42,321 nucleotides of DNA, taken from IMG/VR virus record IMGVR_UViG_3300044799_000335, positions 1 to 42,321 of that record; one strand, given 5' to 3'. Under the pieces are notes generated by a model. It saw only the letters and a list, made by a program, of their open reading frames with translations. It had not been told where the DNA came from and searched no databases. This stretch comes from a virus. Numbering within the stretch: position 1 is the stretch's first letter; each line of letters opens with the position of its first letter. The translations under genes and the position numbers were made by a program. This document shows positions 22,354 to 28,325 of this stretch, piece by piece.

Positions 22354-22743
22354 ATGAATAAAGAAACCTTTATCAACGATGGCCATAATTTATTGAAAGT
22401 ATTAAACTCTGAAGTATTAGATAAATTATTGCTGGATTGTCTTGATAACTACTTTCCAGAACTTAGAGATAAAAATATCAAGATAGGTTATGTGATAAGC
22501 ACTAAAGATTTTGGCGGTGCTAAAGCTGGTAAATGGGTAATATTATTCCTTCCTGATAATATTCCATTGACTCATTCAGGGTTAAAATATATAGTAATTC
22601 ACGAATTATGCCATATAAAAAATCTACATAACCCAAATAAATTATTCAAAAAGAAAGTGTCTAAAGAGGTTTGGGAAATGTGGGAAAAGTTAGAAAGGGG
22701 GAAGGAGTTGATTTGTGATAGTGGTTGGACTAAATTCAAATAA
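22354..22743 (+). CDS. Putative zinc metallopeptidase (HELCH motif)
   Basis: The 129-residue protein carries HELCHIKNLH at about residues 84-93, an HExxHxxxxH zinc-peptidase signature, preceded by WVILFLPDNIP and SGLKYIVI as in phage ImmA/SprT-like small peptidases. Its C-terminus overlaps the remnant start of the methyltransferase gene (22715), showing that these two genes were once adjacent and overlapping. Substrates are unknown; peptidases of this size in phages sometimes cleave repressors. Confidence 0.65.
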   Translation: MNKETFINDGHNLLKVLNSEVLDKLLLDCLDNYFPELRDKNIKIGYVISTKDFGGAKAGKWVILFLPDNIPLTHSGLKYIVIHELCHIKNLHNPNKLFKKKVSKEVWEMWEKLERGKELICDSGWTKFK

Positions 22744-22795
22744 AGTAATATTAGATTTATGCGGTGTTTGTTTTCATATTAGATTTATGGTATAA
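22715..22795 (+). pseudogene. Remnant 5' end of the cytosine methyltransferase gene
   Basis: GTG 22715 is correctly spaced after AAGGAG and opens a frame MIVVGLNSNKVILDLCG (22715-22765), then unrelated codons to TAA at 22793-22795. KVILDLCG matches the KIILDLCGG at the start of the intact methyltransferase (23287-23313), which lies just beyond the inserted HNH gene. The DNA of the two copies differs at many third positions. This is the old start of the gene, cut off at the Gly codons of motif I. Confidence 0.75.
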
Positions 22796-22796
22796 T
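22788..22796 (+). promoter_or_regulatory. Extended -10 promoter before the HNH gene
   Basis: TGG followed by TATAAT (22788-22796) is a TGn extended -10 element with a perfect -10; no good -35 is visible. It lies within the region that came with the HNH insertion and 37 bases before its ATG, so the HNH gene may bring its own promoter. Confidence 0.5.
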
Positions 22797-22832
22797 AAAT
22801 ATAAACAAAAATTAAATAATGAAGGAAAAAAA

Positions 22833-23288
22833 ATGGAAGATTACTTTGGAAATTTTAAAATCTGGCATGACCATAAAGGTTATCCTTGTATCTGGATAGA
22901 TAGAAAAGAAATTAAACTTCATGTTTATATCTGGGAAAAAGTTAATGGCAATAAACCTAAAGGATATGAAATACATCATAAAGATTTTAATAAATATAAT
23001 TATTTATTAGAAAATTTAGGATTAATGACTAACTCAGACCATAGGAGAATACATGCTGGATGGATTAGCGAAAACGGAAAATGGATTAAAAAACCATGCA
23101 ACCAATGTAAAAGGATATTACCTTTAAAGGATTTTTATTATATACAAACCAGAAAAATTGAAAGTAACTACTGTAAAGTTTGCCATAATAAAATTATGAG
23201 CGAGAGGAACTTGCAACCCAAAAATATAGATAAGATAAAGATTTATAAAAGAAATTATTATAGGGAGCATTATGGAAAACAAAAATAA
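22833..23288 (+). CDS. HNH endonuclease inserted in the methyltransferase gene
   Basis: ATG 22833 follows GAAGGAAAAAAA. The 151-residue protein has GYEIHHKDFNKYNYLLENLG (HNH_3 type: His-His, Asn) at about residues 49-68, a Cys-pair segment CNQCKRILPL near 91, SNYCKVCHNKI at about 113 and a basic tail. It sits between a remnant start of the methyltransferase gene and the intact copy, which it overlaps by 17 bases. This is the position expected after homing into the conserved motif I site, with the host gene restored at the downstream end. Confidence 0.85.
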   Translation: MEDYFGNFKIWHDHKGYPCIWIDRKEIKLHVYIWEKVNGNKPKGYEIHHKDFNKYNYLLENLGLMTNSDHRRIHAGWISENGKWIKKPCNQCKRILPLKDFYYIQTRKIESNYCKVCHNKIMSERNLQPKNIDKIKIYKRNYYREHYGKQK

Positions 23289-23910
23289 GATTATCCTGGA
23301 CTTGTGTGGAGGCACCGGAGCCTGGAGTAAAAAATATAAAGAAGCAGGATATATCGTAATTAATGTTACCTTACCTTTTTATGATGTTTTAAAAACAGTT
23401 ATTAAGTGTGACTATATTATTTTCCAAGGTGGTAATAAAGGAATTCTTACGGTGAGTATTTATGATGTATATGGAATATTAGCAGCTCCGGTTTGCACTA
23501 TGTTTAGCTTCGCAAGAACGAGAGCCAAAACACCGAGAGATTTTGCGAAAGGAATGGAATTAGTTATTGCTTGTTTGAATATTATCTGGAAATGCAGATA
23601 TAAGAATAAATTAACTTTTTGGTGTTTGGAAAATCCGATGGGTTATTTAAGACAATTCTTAGGCAAGCCTGTATTCACCTTTGACCCCTGCGATTTTGGA
23701 GACCCTTACACCAAGAAAACTGACTTATGGGGATATTTTAATATTCCAAAGAAGAATCCAGTAAAGTTATCTGAAGAAGATATTGCAAAATCTAAAATGA
23801 ATAACCGTAAACTTCCTTCGATAAGTGAAATTACAGGAAGTAAACAAGCGGATAAAAGAGCAATAACACCGCAAGGGTTTGCAAAAGCTTTTTACAAGGT
23901 TAATAAATAA
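23272..23910 (+). CDS. C5-cytosine DNA methyltransferase (phage Dcm-like)
   Basis: The 212-residue protein has motif I ILDLCGGTGAWS (residues 8-19), an AAPVCTMFSFARTRAKTPRD block at 71-90 that corresponds to motif IV, ENPMGYLRQFLG at 120-131 and a late DPCDFGDPYTKKTDLWGYF. In related enzymes the catalytic motif IV is Pro-Pro-Cys; here it is Pro-Val-Cys, so the residue before the nucleophile Cys75 is changed. Activity may remain, but this is a non-standard site. It would modify phage DNA to avoid restriction. The first codons were supplied or kept through the HNH insertion upstream. Confidence 0.8.
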   Translation: MENKNKIILDLCGGTGAWSKKYKEAGYIVINVTLPFYDVLKTVIKCDYIIFQGGNKGILTVSIYDVYGILAAPVCTMFSFARTRAKTPRDFAKGMELVIACLNIIWKCRYKNKLTFWCLENPMGYLRQFLGKPVFTFDPCDFGDPYTKKTDLWGYFNIPKKNPVKLSEEDIAKSKMNNRKLPSISEITGSKQADKRAITPQGFAKAFYKVNK

Positions 23911-23935
23911 TATATTATTTTGGAGGGTTGATAAG

Positions 23936-24082
23936 ATGAAAGTTGGATTAGATAAAAAGAGTCAAGAATTACTGGATAAACTAATTAACCAGTTGGATAG
24001 ATTTAATGATAATTTAGAAGATTTTAAGACAATGATTGCACCAATATTGGGGTTTAAGGTAAAGAAGAAAGGAGTTAAATAA
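23936..24082 (+). CDS. Very small coiled-coil protein
   Basis: ATG 23936 is preferred because TTGGAGGG precedes it; earlier in-frame starts lie in the methyltransferase gene. The 48-residue product is a single amphipathic helix (KKSQELLDKLINQLDRFNDN, continuing LEDFKTMI) with a basic end. It ends immediately before the next ATG. Confidence 0.55.
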   Translation: MKVGLDKKSQELLDKLINQLDRFNDNLEDFKTMIAPILGFKVKKKGVK

Positions 24083-24298
24083 ATGAAAGCAAAAATAATG
24101 ATATATGTTGAAGGTGATAAAAAAGCAATATTAAATCTTTATGATGATATAATTCATAGTCCGTTTATATTAAATAAACAAGTTTATAATACTCCAGAAG
24201 AATTAAATAGTGCTTTGAATTTTAGATATGATGAATGTCAAAAGATAAGTGCAATAGTTACCAGAACAAATATTGAATATATTAAAAAAGGGGGTTAA
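24083..24298 (+). CDS. Small protein, unknown
   Basis: A 71-residue protein one base after the preceding stop, behind AGAAAGGAGTTAAATAA. It has a beta-alpha start (KAKIMIYVEGDKKAILNLYD) and a second strand late (KISAIVTRTNIEYI), suggestive of a small ferredoxin-like fold. Nothing specific is recognised. Confidence 0.55.
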   Translation: MKAKIMIYVEGDKKAILNLYDDIIHSPFILNKQVYNTPEELNSALNFRYDECQKISAIVTRTNIEYIKKGG

Positions 24299-24303
24299 AT
24301 GAA

Positions 24304-24519
24304 TTGGATAAACAAAAGATAGATGAGATATTAGACCTTTTAGAAATGGAAATTAAAATAATAGATAACCTGGAGATAGTAAAATTTAAGATAGAATGCT
24401 TAAACCTATTTAATGAGAACCTTGATTTATTGCTGGAATGTATAAAGATGATAGAAAAGGAAACCGATGAAGATTGGGATAAGTGGATGAGAAGGCACGG
24501 GATGGAAAATAATATTTGA
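24304..24519 (+). CDS. Small acidic helical protein, 5' copy of a tandem duplication
   Basis: A 71-residue protein starts at TTG 24304 behind GGGGGTTAAATGAA. It is acidic and helical (IDEILDLLEMEIKIIDNLEI; DLLLECIKMIEKETDEDWDK). Bases from about 24341 onward are repeated downstream, so its C-terminal 58 residues occur a second time at 24626-24799. A promoter with perfect hexamers begins within its last codons. Confidence 0.6.
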   Translation: MDKQKIDEILDLLEMEIKIIDNLEIVKFKIECLNLFNENLDLLLECIKMIEKETDEDWDKWMRRHGMENNI

Positions 24520-24544
24520 CAAAGGATATAGGTTAATATATAAT
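24516..24544 (+). promoter_or_regulatory. Promoter, duplicated copy upstream of RNA 4
   Basis: TTGACA at 24516-24521 and TATAAT at 24539-24544, 17 apart. It is the first copy of the promoter of RNA 4, created by the 279-bp duplication. A transcript from here would carry an extra 5' half of the RNA element and the truncated second gene copy. Confidence 0.75.
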
Positions 24545-24625
24545 ATTTTATAGGAGATAAAACGTGTATATAAAATTTAAAAATAAAATAAATCGAATAA
24601 GGGATAAACGAAGACCACTTAGAAA

Positions 24626-24799
24626 TGGAAATTAAAATAATAGATAACCTGGAGATAGTAAAATTTAAGATAGAATGCTTAAACCTATTTAATGAGAACC
24701 TTGATTTATTGCTGGAATGTATAAAGATGATAGAAAAGGAAACCGATGAAGATTGGGATAAGTGGATGAGAAGGCACGGGATGGAAAATAATATTTGAC
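24626..24799 (+). pseudogene. 5'-truncated duplicate of the small acidic gene
   Basis: The second duplication copy holds ATG 24626 and an open frame identical to the last 57 codons of the gene at 24304 (MEIKIIDNLEIVKFKIECLN and onward, ending MENNI). There is no ribosome site in front of it and the true start codon is missing, so it is probably not translated. Confidence 0.7.
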
Positions 24800-24823
24800 A
24801 AAGGATATAGGTTAATATATAAT
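24795..24823 (+). promoter_or_regulatory. Promoter of RNA 4
   Basis: TTGACA at 24795-24800 and TATAAT at 24818-24823 with a 17-base spacer. The expected start, about 24830, is the first base of the outer helix of RNA 4, as in the other three elements. Confidence 0.8.
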
Positions 24824-24829
24824 ATTTTA

Positions 24830-24966
24830 TAGGAGATAAAACGTGTATATAAAATTTAAAAATAAAATAAATCGAATAAGGGATAAACGAAGACCACTGT
24901 TACACGTTACCTATTCTGTCACGGGAATAGGTTTCTCCTACAGTGGTTTTTTGTTTATCCTTTTTT
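24830..24966 (+). ncRNA. RNA 4: larger pseudoknot element with its own promoter and terminator
   Basis: The 5' helix is in two parts: AGGAGA (24831-24836) pairs with TCTCCT (24934-24939), and ACGTGTA (24841-24847) with TACACGT (24901-24907). Between the A' parts sits a hairpin, CCTATTC (24910-24916) with GAATAGG (24925-24931). The second helix is also in two parts: GGATAAAC (24881-24888) with GTTTATCC (24953-24960), and ACCACTGT (24893-24900) with ACAGTGGT (24940-24947). Order is again A-B-A'-B' followed by six T. The loops do not resemble RNAs 1-3, so homology is unproven. A DUF559-type nuclease gene follows at 24986. Confidence 0.6.
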
Positions 24967-24985
24967 AATATAGAGGAGATAGATT

Positions 24986-25528
24986 ATGGATAATAAAATA
25001 GAAAAATGGTTAGAAAAGAGAGGACAGGATATAAAAGAAGAGTGGATAGATATAACAAAAACAGATATAATTCGCAAGGGAATTGAATCACCAATTGAAA
25101 AACTTTTCTTGGTAGAATGGCGATATCAAACACAATTTTATGATGATTTTAGGGACTTTTTTATTACACAACAATATTACATAGGAGAATATAGAGTTGA
25201 TTTCGTAATTTATGAAGTTACTTTAGATGAATGGTTTAGTGGTGGAAAATCCTCTTATCCAGATACCCATAAAGAACGATGTCTTGTTATAGAACTGGAT
25301 AGTTATGTTTATCACGGATCAGATCCAGAACAATTCACCAAAGAAAAAGAAAGAGAAAGAGAATTGAAAAAGGAAGGCTGGGATATAATGAGATTTTCAG
25401 GTAGAGAAGTTTATAGAGATGTAGAAAAGTGTGTTAAGGAAGCTTTGGAATATATCTCAAATGTACGAACCAAAATATTAGAAAAAGAAATTGATGAATA
25501 TGAAAAAAATGATTTAAAAGGAAAATAG
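24986..25528 (+). CDS. DUF559/Vsr-like endonuclease
   Basis: The 180-residue protein has the order E (IEKLFLVEW), YRVDFVIYE (Asp at about residue 73), CLVIELDSYVYHG (Glu/Asp near 104), then KERERELKKEGWDIMRFSGREV. This is the pattern of the very-short-patch-repair/DUF559 endonuclease fold: 'VD....vIElDg..H.....r...RE..L...G..vlRf....v'. Such enzymes nick or cut DNA and are often found as stand-alone or homing-like nucleases. It lies directly behind RNA 4, like two of the HNH genes behind RNAs 1 and 3. Start ATG follows AGAGGAGATAGATT. Confidence 0.75.
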   Translation: MDNKIEKWLEKRGQDIKEEWIDITKTDIIRKGIESPIEKLFLVEWRYQTQFYDDFRDFFITQQYYIGEYRVDFVIYEVTLDEWFSGGKSSYPDTHKERCLVIELDSYVYHGSDPEQFTKEKERERELKKEGWDIMRFSGREVYRDVEKCVKEALEYISNVRTKILEKEIDEYEKNDLKGK

Positions 25529-25537
25529 AATTCAAAA

Positions 25538-26422
25538 ATGATACCCAATAAAAGTACACCTATTAAAAATGAGATATTGATTAATATTTTTGCTAAAGGT
25601 TTACTCAATAAAGATGAAACAAGAATTATATTTTATATTATCCGATGGAGTTGGGGTTTCGATGGAGTAAAAAGAAGGCAAGATTGGACTAAAGAATTGA
25701 CTAAAAGACAAATAGCTGAGGATATAAGAATGAAAGAAAGTCAATTTAATAGAACTATAAATAAAATGATTATTGAAAATAAAATAATTATTAAGGACAG
25801 ATGTTATCAATTTAATGAGCATTATGAAAAATGGATGAACTTAACAAAAAGTAAAGTTTTTAATAGTAAAGAACTTAACAAAAAGTTAAGCGAAACTTCA
25901 CAAATTGTTAAGGTGGACTTAACAAAAAGTAAAGATGAACTTAACAAAAAGTTAATTTCAACAGACCCCAAAGCCAATATTGACAAGGGATTGCCAGATT
26001 GTAAAGAAACTCTTAAAGAAACTAAAACTAAAGAAACCTTAAAGAAATTAAGTCGCACTTTTGAAAAATGCTCCGAAGTATATCAATTAACTTTATATTT
26101 AGAAAATAAGATTAGAGAAAATAATGAAGTAGAAGCAAGAAAAGAGAAAAAGACAGAATTCCAAATACAATCTTGGTGTAAAGATATGGATTTGTTAATT
26201 AACAAAGATAATACGAATCCCGATGAAATTAAAAGAATAATTGATTGGGTAGTTAAGGATGACTTTTGGAGTGACAATGTATTATCGGTTAAAAAATTGA
26301 GGAAACATTATTCGAGATTATATAAAAAAGCAATTAATAATACAAAATCAATTAAGCAGTTAGCCGCAGAAGATAAATTTGACTGGGGAGATGATAAGGA
26401 GGTTATTGATGGAGAAAAATAA
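25538..26422 (+). CDS. Replication initiator, lambda O-like N-terminal domain
   Basis: Residues about 1-110 of this 294-residue protein match the phage replication protein O N-terminal winged helix: NEILINIFAKGLLNKDETRI, then IIRWSWGFDG, LTKRQIAEDIRMKESQFNRT and IKDRCYQFNEHYEKW. The middle is low-complexity with two copies of DELNKKL/KELNKKLS-like Lys/Ser-rich text and the C-terminal third is helical. O-type proteins bind the origin and recruit helicase through a partner, encoded here by the next, overlapping gene. I searched the Lys-rich middle for origin-like iterons; the repeated AACTTAACAAAAAG words at about 25837, 25873, 25918 and 25938 are candidates. Confidence 0.75.
   Translation: MIPNKSTPIKNEILINIFAKGLLNKDETRIIFYIIRWSWGFDGVKRRQDWTKELTKRQIAEDIRMKESQFNRTINKMIIENKIIIKDRCYQFNEHYEKWMNLTKSKVFNSKELNKKLSETSQIVKVDLTKSKDELNKKLISTDPKANIDKGLPDCKETLKETKTKETLKKLSRTFEKCSEVYQLTLYLENKIRENNEVEARKEKKTEFQIQSWCKDMDLLINKDNTNPDEIKRIIDWVVKDDFWSDNVLSVKKLRKHYSRLYKKAINNTKSIKQLAAEDKFDWGDDKEVIDGEK
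25835..25952 (+). repeat. Repeated AACTTAACAAAAAG words inside the initiator gene (possible origin iterons)
   Basis: The word CTTAACAAAAAG occurs four times within the initiator gene (starting near 25838, 25874, 25918 and 25938). In lambda the origin is a set of iterons inside gene O at the same relative place, between the DNA-binding and the C-terminal domains. The repeats encode the low-complexity LNKK/LTKS residues, so protein repetition is an alternative reason. The surrounding DNA is A+T rich, as an unwinding region would be. Confidence 0.45.
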
Positions 26423-26996
26423 AACGGAAACTTTGAAGGAATGCTTTACACTTTTAGTTACTGAATATGGGGATAAATTGACCGAACAGCAGAAGACCGG
26501 TAAGAAAGAATTATTTAAAAAAATCATAGGGAAATATCCTATTGACAAGATAAAAAAGATGACTATGGAAATGATTAAGAATAGGGTATATACTAATTTT
26601 CCTAAGATAGCTGAGATGGTAGATATTATAGAGGGGAATAAAAAAGTTGAAGCCGAACTTGCCTGGTTAGAATTTAAAGATAAAATATTTAATGAAGGTG
26701 CTTATCAGTCAGTAACTTTTGAAAATCCTGTAATCATGTCAGTAATAGAAGCATTGGGCGGATGGATAAAAGTTTGTGATACTCTGTCGGATAAAATGAA
26801 TTGGTTAAAAATAGATTTTATGACTTATTATCCAATCATGAAAGAAAGAGATGATCACCCAAAACAATTATCTGGTATTTTTGAAATAGAAAATAATAAA
26901 ATTGGATATGATAATTATAAGATTAAAAGACTAAAAGAACCAGAAAAGATTATTAATATTATAGAGAAGATAAGAATTGATAAGGAGGTTAATTAA
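26409..26996 (+). CDS. Lambda P-like helicase-loader candidate (DUF6475-like)
   Basis: ATG 26409 is chosen because AAGGAGG precedes it; the frame extends upstream without a site. The 195-residue protein has a helical N-terminus (FTLLVTEYGDKLTEQQKTGK) and ENPVIMSVIEALGGWIKVCD, then LKIDFMTYYP in its C-terminal half. This 'P.i..vie.lGGW...c....k....F...Y' text matches DUF6475, found in phage genes that follow the replication initiator. In location it corresponds to lambda P, the helicase loader. Function is from family context, not from catalytic residues. Confidence 0.65.
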   Translation: MEKNKTETLKECFTLLVTEYGDKLTEQQKTGKKELFKKIIGKYPIDKIKKMTMEMIKNRVYTNFPKIAEMVDIIEGNKKVEAELAWLEFKDKIFNEGAYQSVTFENPVIMSVIEALGGWIKVCDTLSDKMNWLKIDFMTYYPIMKERDDHPKQLSGIFEIENNKIGYDNYKIKRLKEPEKIINIIEKIRIDKEVN

Positions 26997-27398
26997 ATGT
27001 TTACACAAAACTATATTAAGATGTGCGAGAAAAATGAGGAGATACAAAAGTTATGGAAACCAAAAATAGGAGATTGGTATTATGAAAGCATTGACAAAGA
27101 AGTGGAATGTGTATCTTTAATGGGGGAAAGTATTATTGAACATCATTCAAGGTATCATATCTGGATACCTACACAAGAGCAGTTACAGGAGATATTACAT
27201 AACTATTATCAAAATAATAATTCTAATGTAAAAGGCTTAGAATGGGGACAATCTATAAATGAATATATGTTTAATAAATTATTTGAATTTGAGAAAGATA
27301 ATAGAGAGATAGTTTATGATTTAAATTATTTGTGGCTTGCCTTTGTAATGAAAGAAAAATATAACAAAATTTGGAATGGAGAGGAGTGGATTAAATAA
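26997..27398 (+). CDS. Conserved phage protein, unknown
   Basis: A 133-residue protein starts directly after the previous stop, behind AAGGAGGTTAATTAA. It contains PKIGDWYYESIDKEVECVSL, WIPTQEQLQEILHNYY and NYLWLAFVMKEKYNKIWNGE, an arrangement common to a widespread phage protein of unknown function in which a short beta part 'iGDw' is followed by 'iPtqeQLq..l' and a helical end. It may be a regulatory or replication accessory protein. Confidence 0.65.
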   Translation: MFTQNYIKMCEKNEEIQKLWKPKIGDWYYESIDKEVECVSLMGESIIEHHSRYHIWIPTQEQLQEILHNYYQNNNSNVKGLEWGQSINEYMFNKLFEFEKDNREIVYDLNYLWLAFVMKEKYNKIWNGEEWIK

Positions 27399-27399
27399 G

Positions 27400-27588
27400 A
27401 TGGATAATCAATATAAAACTTCTGAATTGATTGAATTTTTATACAATATGAAAGAGGATATAGAAGGCGGAATAGGGAACTTAGGAAAAGAAGCTATCTT
27501 AAAGTATAATGAGATTAAAAGCAGGTTAAAAGAATTGGATATAATAAAAGAAGGGCTGAAGAGAAGTTATGGAGAGGAGAAAAAATAA
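27400..27588 (+). CDS. Small helical protein, unknown
   Basis: The start is ATG 27400, after GGAGAGGAG inside the end of the preceding gene. The 62-residue product is helical (TSELIEFLYNMKEDIEGGIG; ILKYNEIKSRLKELDIIKEG) and similar in start to the protein at 32658 (NTSELIEYLDGLFNF), suggesting paralogy over the first residues. Confidence 0.6.
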   Translation: MDNQYKTSELIEFLYNMKEDIEGGIGNLGKEAILKYNEIKSRLKELDIIKEGLKRSYGEEKK

Positions 27589-27716
27589 AGAATAAAGGAG
27601 ATGAGATTATGAAATAATAATTTATTTAAAAGGGGAATTGAGAAAGAACGATGGGGTATATCATAATAAAACCATGTTAAAAAAGGTATGCCCCATTAAA
27701 AAAGGAAAGGAGATAA
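27589..27716 (+). other. Gene-free gap with a 10-bp hairpin
   Basis: The 128-base gap holds no gene. ATGGGGTATA (27651-27660) pairs with TATGCCCCAT (27687-27696) through ten positions, one G-U, around a 26-base loop. There is no T-run, so it is not a simple terminator. A ribosome-site-like AAAGGAGATGAG leads only to a five-codon frame. It could be a processing site or an attenuator before the next small genes. Confidence 0.45.
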
Positions 27717-27890
27717 ATGAGTAAATTAGAAATCCTGGAAGGTCAGTTAAAGGAGTTAGAAGAAGATAAAAAGAAAATTGAGAAGAGAATTAGAGATACA
27801 AAAATTGAATTAAGGAGACTAAAGGTAGGAAAGAATTTTAAGGAAATGGTATTTAAGAAAAATAAAAAAGGGATGGGGTTTAAATGGTAA
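27717..27890 (+). CDS. Small coiled-coil protein
   Basis: A 57-residue frame from ATG 27717 behind GGAAAGGAGATAA. It encodes a continuous charged coiled coil (LEILEGQLKELEEDKKKIEK, then RIRDTKIELRRLK) and a basic tail. A hairpin lies just before its ribosome site. It overlaps the following small frame by seven bases. Confidence 0.55.
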   Translation: MSKLEILEGQLKELEEDKKKIEKRIRDTKIELRRLKVGKNFKEMVFKKNKKGMGFKW

Positions 27891-27964
27891 TAGAGAGTTT
27901 TGGTTTGTATATATTATTATCGTTGCTGATGTTAATTATATGTTTATTAAAAGGAGAGAATTAA
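27884..27964 (+). CDS. Tiny membrane peptide
   Basis: A 26-codon frame from ATG 27884 encodes one hydrophobic span (FGLYILLSLLMLIICLL) with a short charged end (KGEN). It overlaps both neighbours by a few bases (stop TAATG with the next gene), the spacing of genuine small phage genes, but its ribosome site (GGGATGGGG) is weak. Confidence 0.35.
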   Translation: MVIESFGLYILLSLLMLIICLLKGEN

Positions 27965-28134
27965 TGAGTTATACCAATAAGAAAATTATATGCCCGAAAT
28001 GTAAAAAAGTTTATTTCGATTTAGGAGTAAGATATATAAAAACTATATGTGATTGTGGCCAGAAATTAGACTCAAGTATGGAAGTAGAAGATAACCAAAA
28101 AGGAATAAAGAATAATAATCAGGAGGAAGAATAA
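27964..28134 (+). CDS. Small zinc-ribbon protein
   Basis: ATG 27964 follows AAAAGGAGAGAATTA. The 56-residue protein has CPKCKKVYFDLG and CDCGQKL, two Cys pairs spaced as in a zinc ribbon, and an acidic tail (NNNQEEE). Its stop overlaps the next start. Confidence 0.6.
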   Translation: MSYTNKKIICPKCKKVYFDLGVRYIKTICDCGQKLDSSMEVEDNQKGIKNNNQEEE

Positions 28135-28307
28135 TGTTAATATTAATTATAGTGGTATGTGGAATTGCAAATTTACTTATGACTTTTATGGTTGGAAGTA
28201 TGGTTAATCAATTAACTTTTAATAAAGACTATTTGGAAACAATAAAAAGATTAGAAAGATTAAAGAGAGCTCATTTTGAAAAACCGAAAGAAGGGGAAAA
28301 TAATTAA
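28134..28307 (+). CDS. Small membrane protein
   Basis: This 57-residue frame starts at ATG 28134 behind AGGAGGAAGAATA. It has one N-terminal span (LILIIVVCGIANLLMTFMVG) and a basic helical C-terminus (TIKRLERLKRAHFEKPKEG). It lies directly before the HNH gene at 28326. Confidence 0.55.
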   Translation: MLILIIVVCGIANLLMTFMVGSMVNQLTFNKDYLETIKRLERLKRAHFEKPKEGENN

Positions 28308-28325
28308 ATATTGAAAGGAGATTAA

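Larger units (their letters stand above)
24341..24898 (+). repeat. 279-bp tandem duplication, two copies
   Basis: Bases 24341-24619 and 24620-24898 match at an offset of exactly 279 with no difference that I can see by eye. The unit carries the 3' part of the small gene, a consensus promoter and the first part of RNA 4. Copy 1 ends at GAAGACCACT, where the second copy starts; AGACC occurs at both source positions (24333-24337 and 24612-24616), giving short homology at the breakpoint. Perfect identity shows a very recent event. Confidence 0.9.

Noticed and set aside
15073-24966. Type III toxin-antitoxin RNA or CRISPR-repeat mimic as the identity of the pseudoknot RNAs
   Set aside because: There is no tandem repeat array, no ToxN-like endoribonuclease gene beside them, and the stems differ from copy to copy, so neither explanation is supported by sequence.
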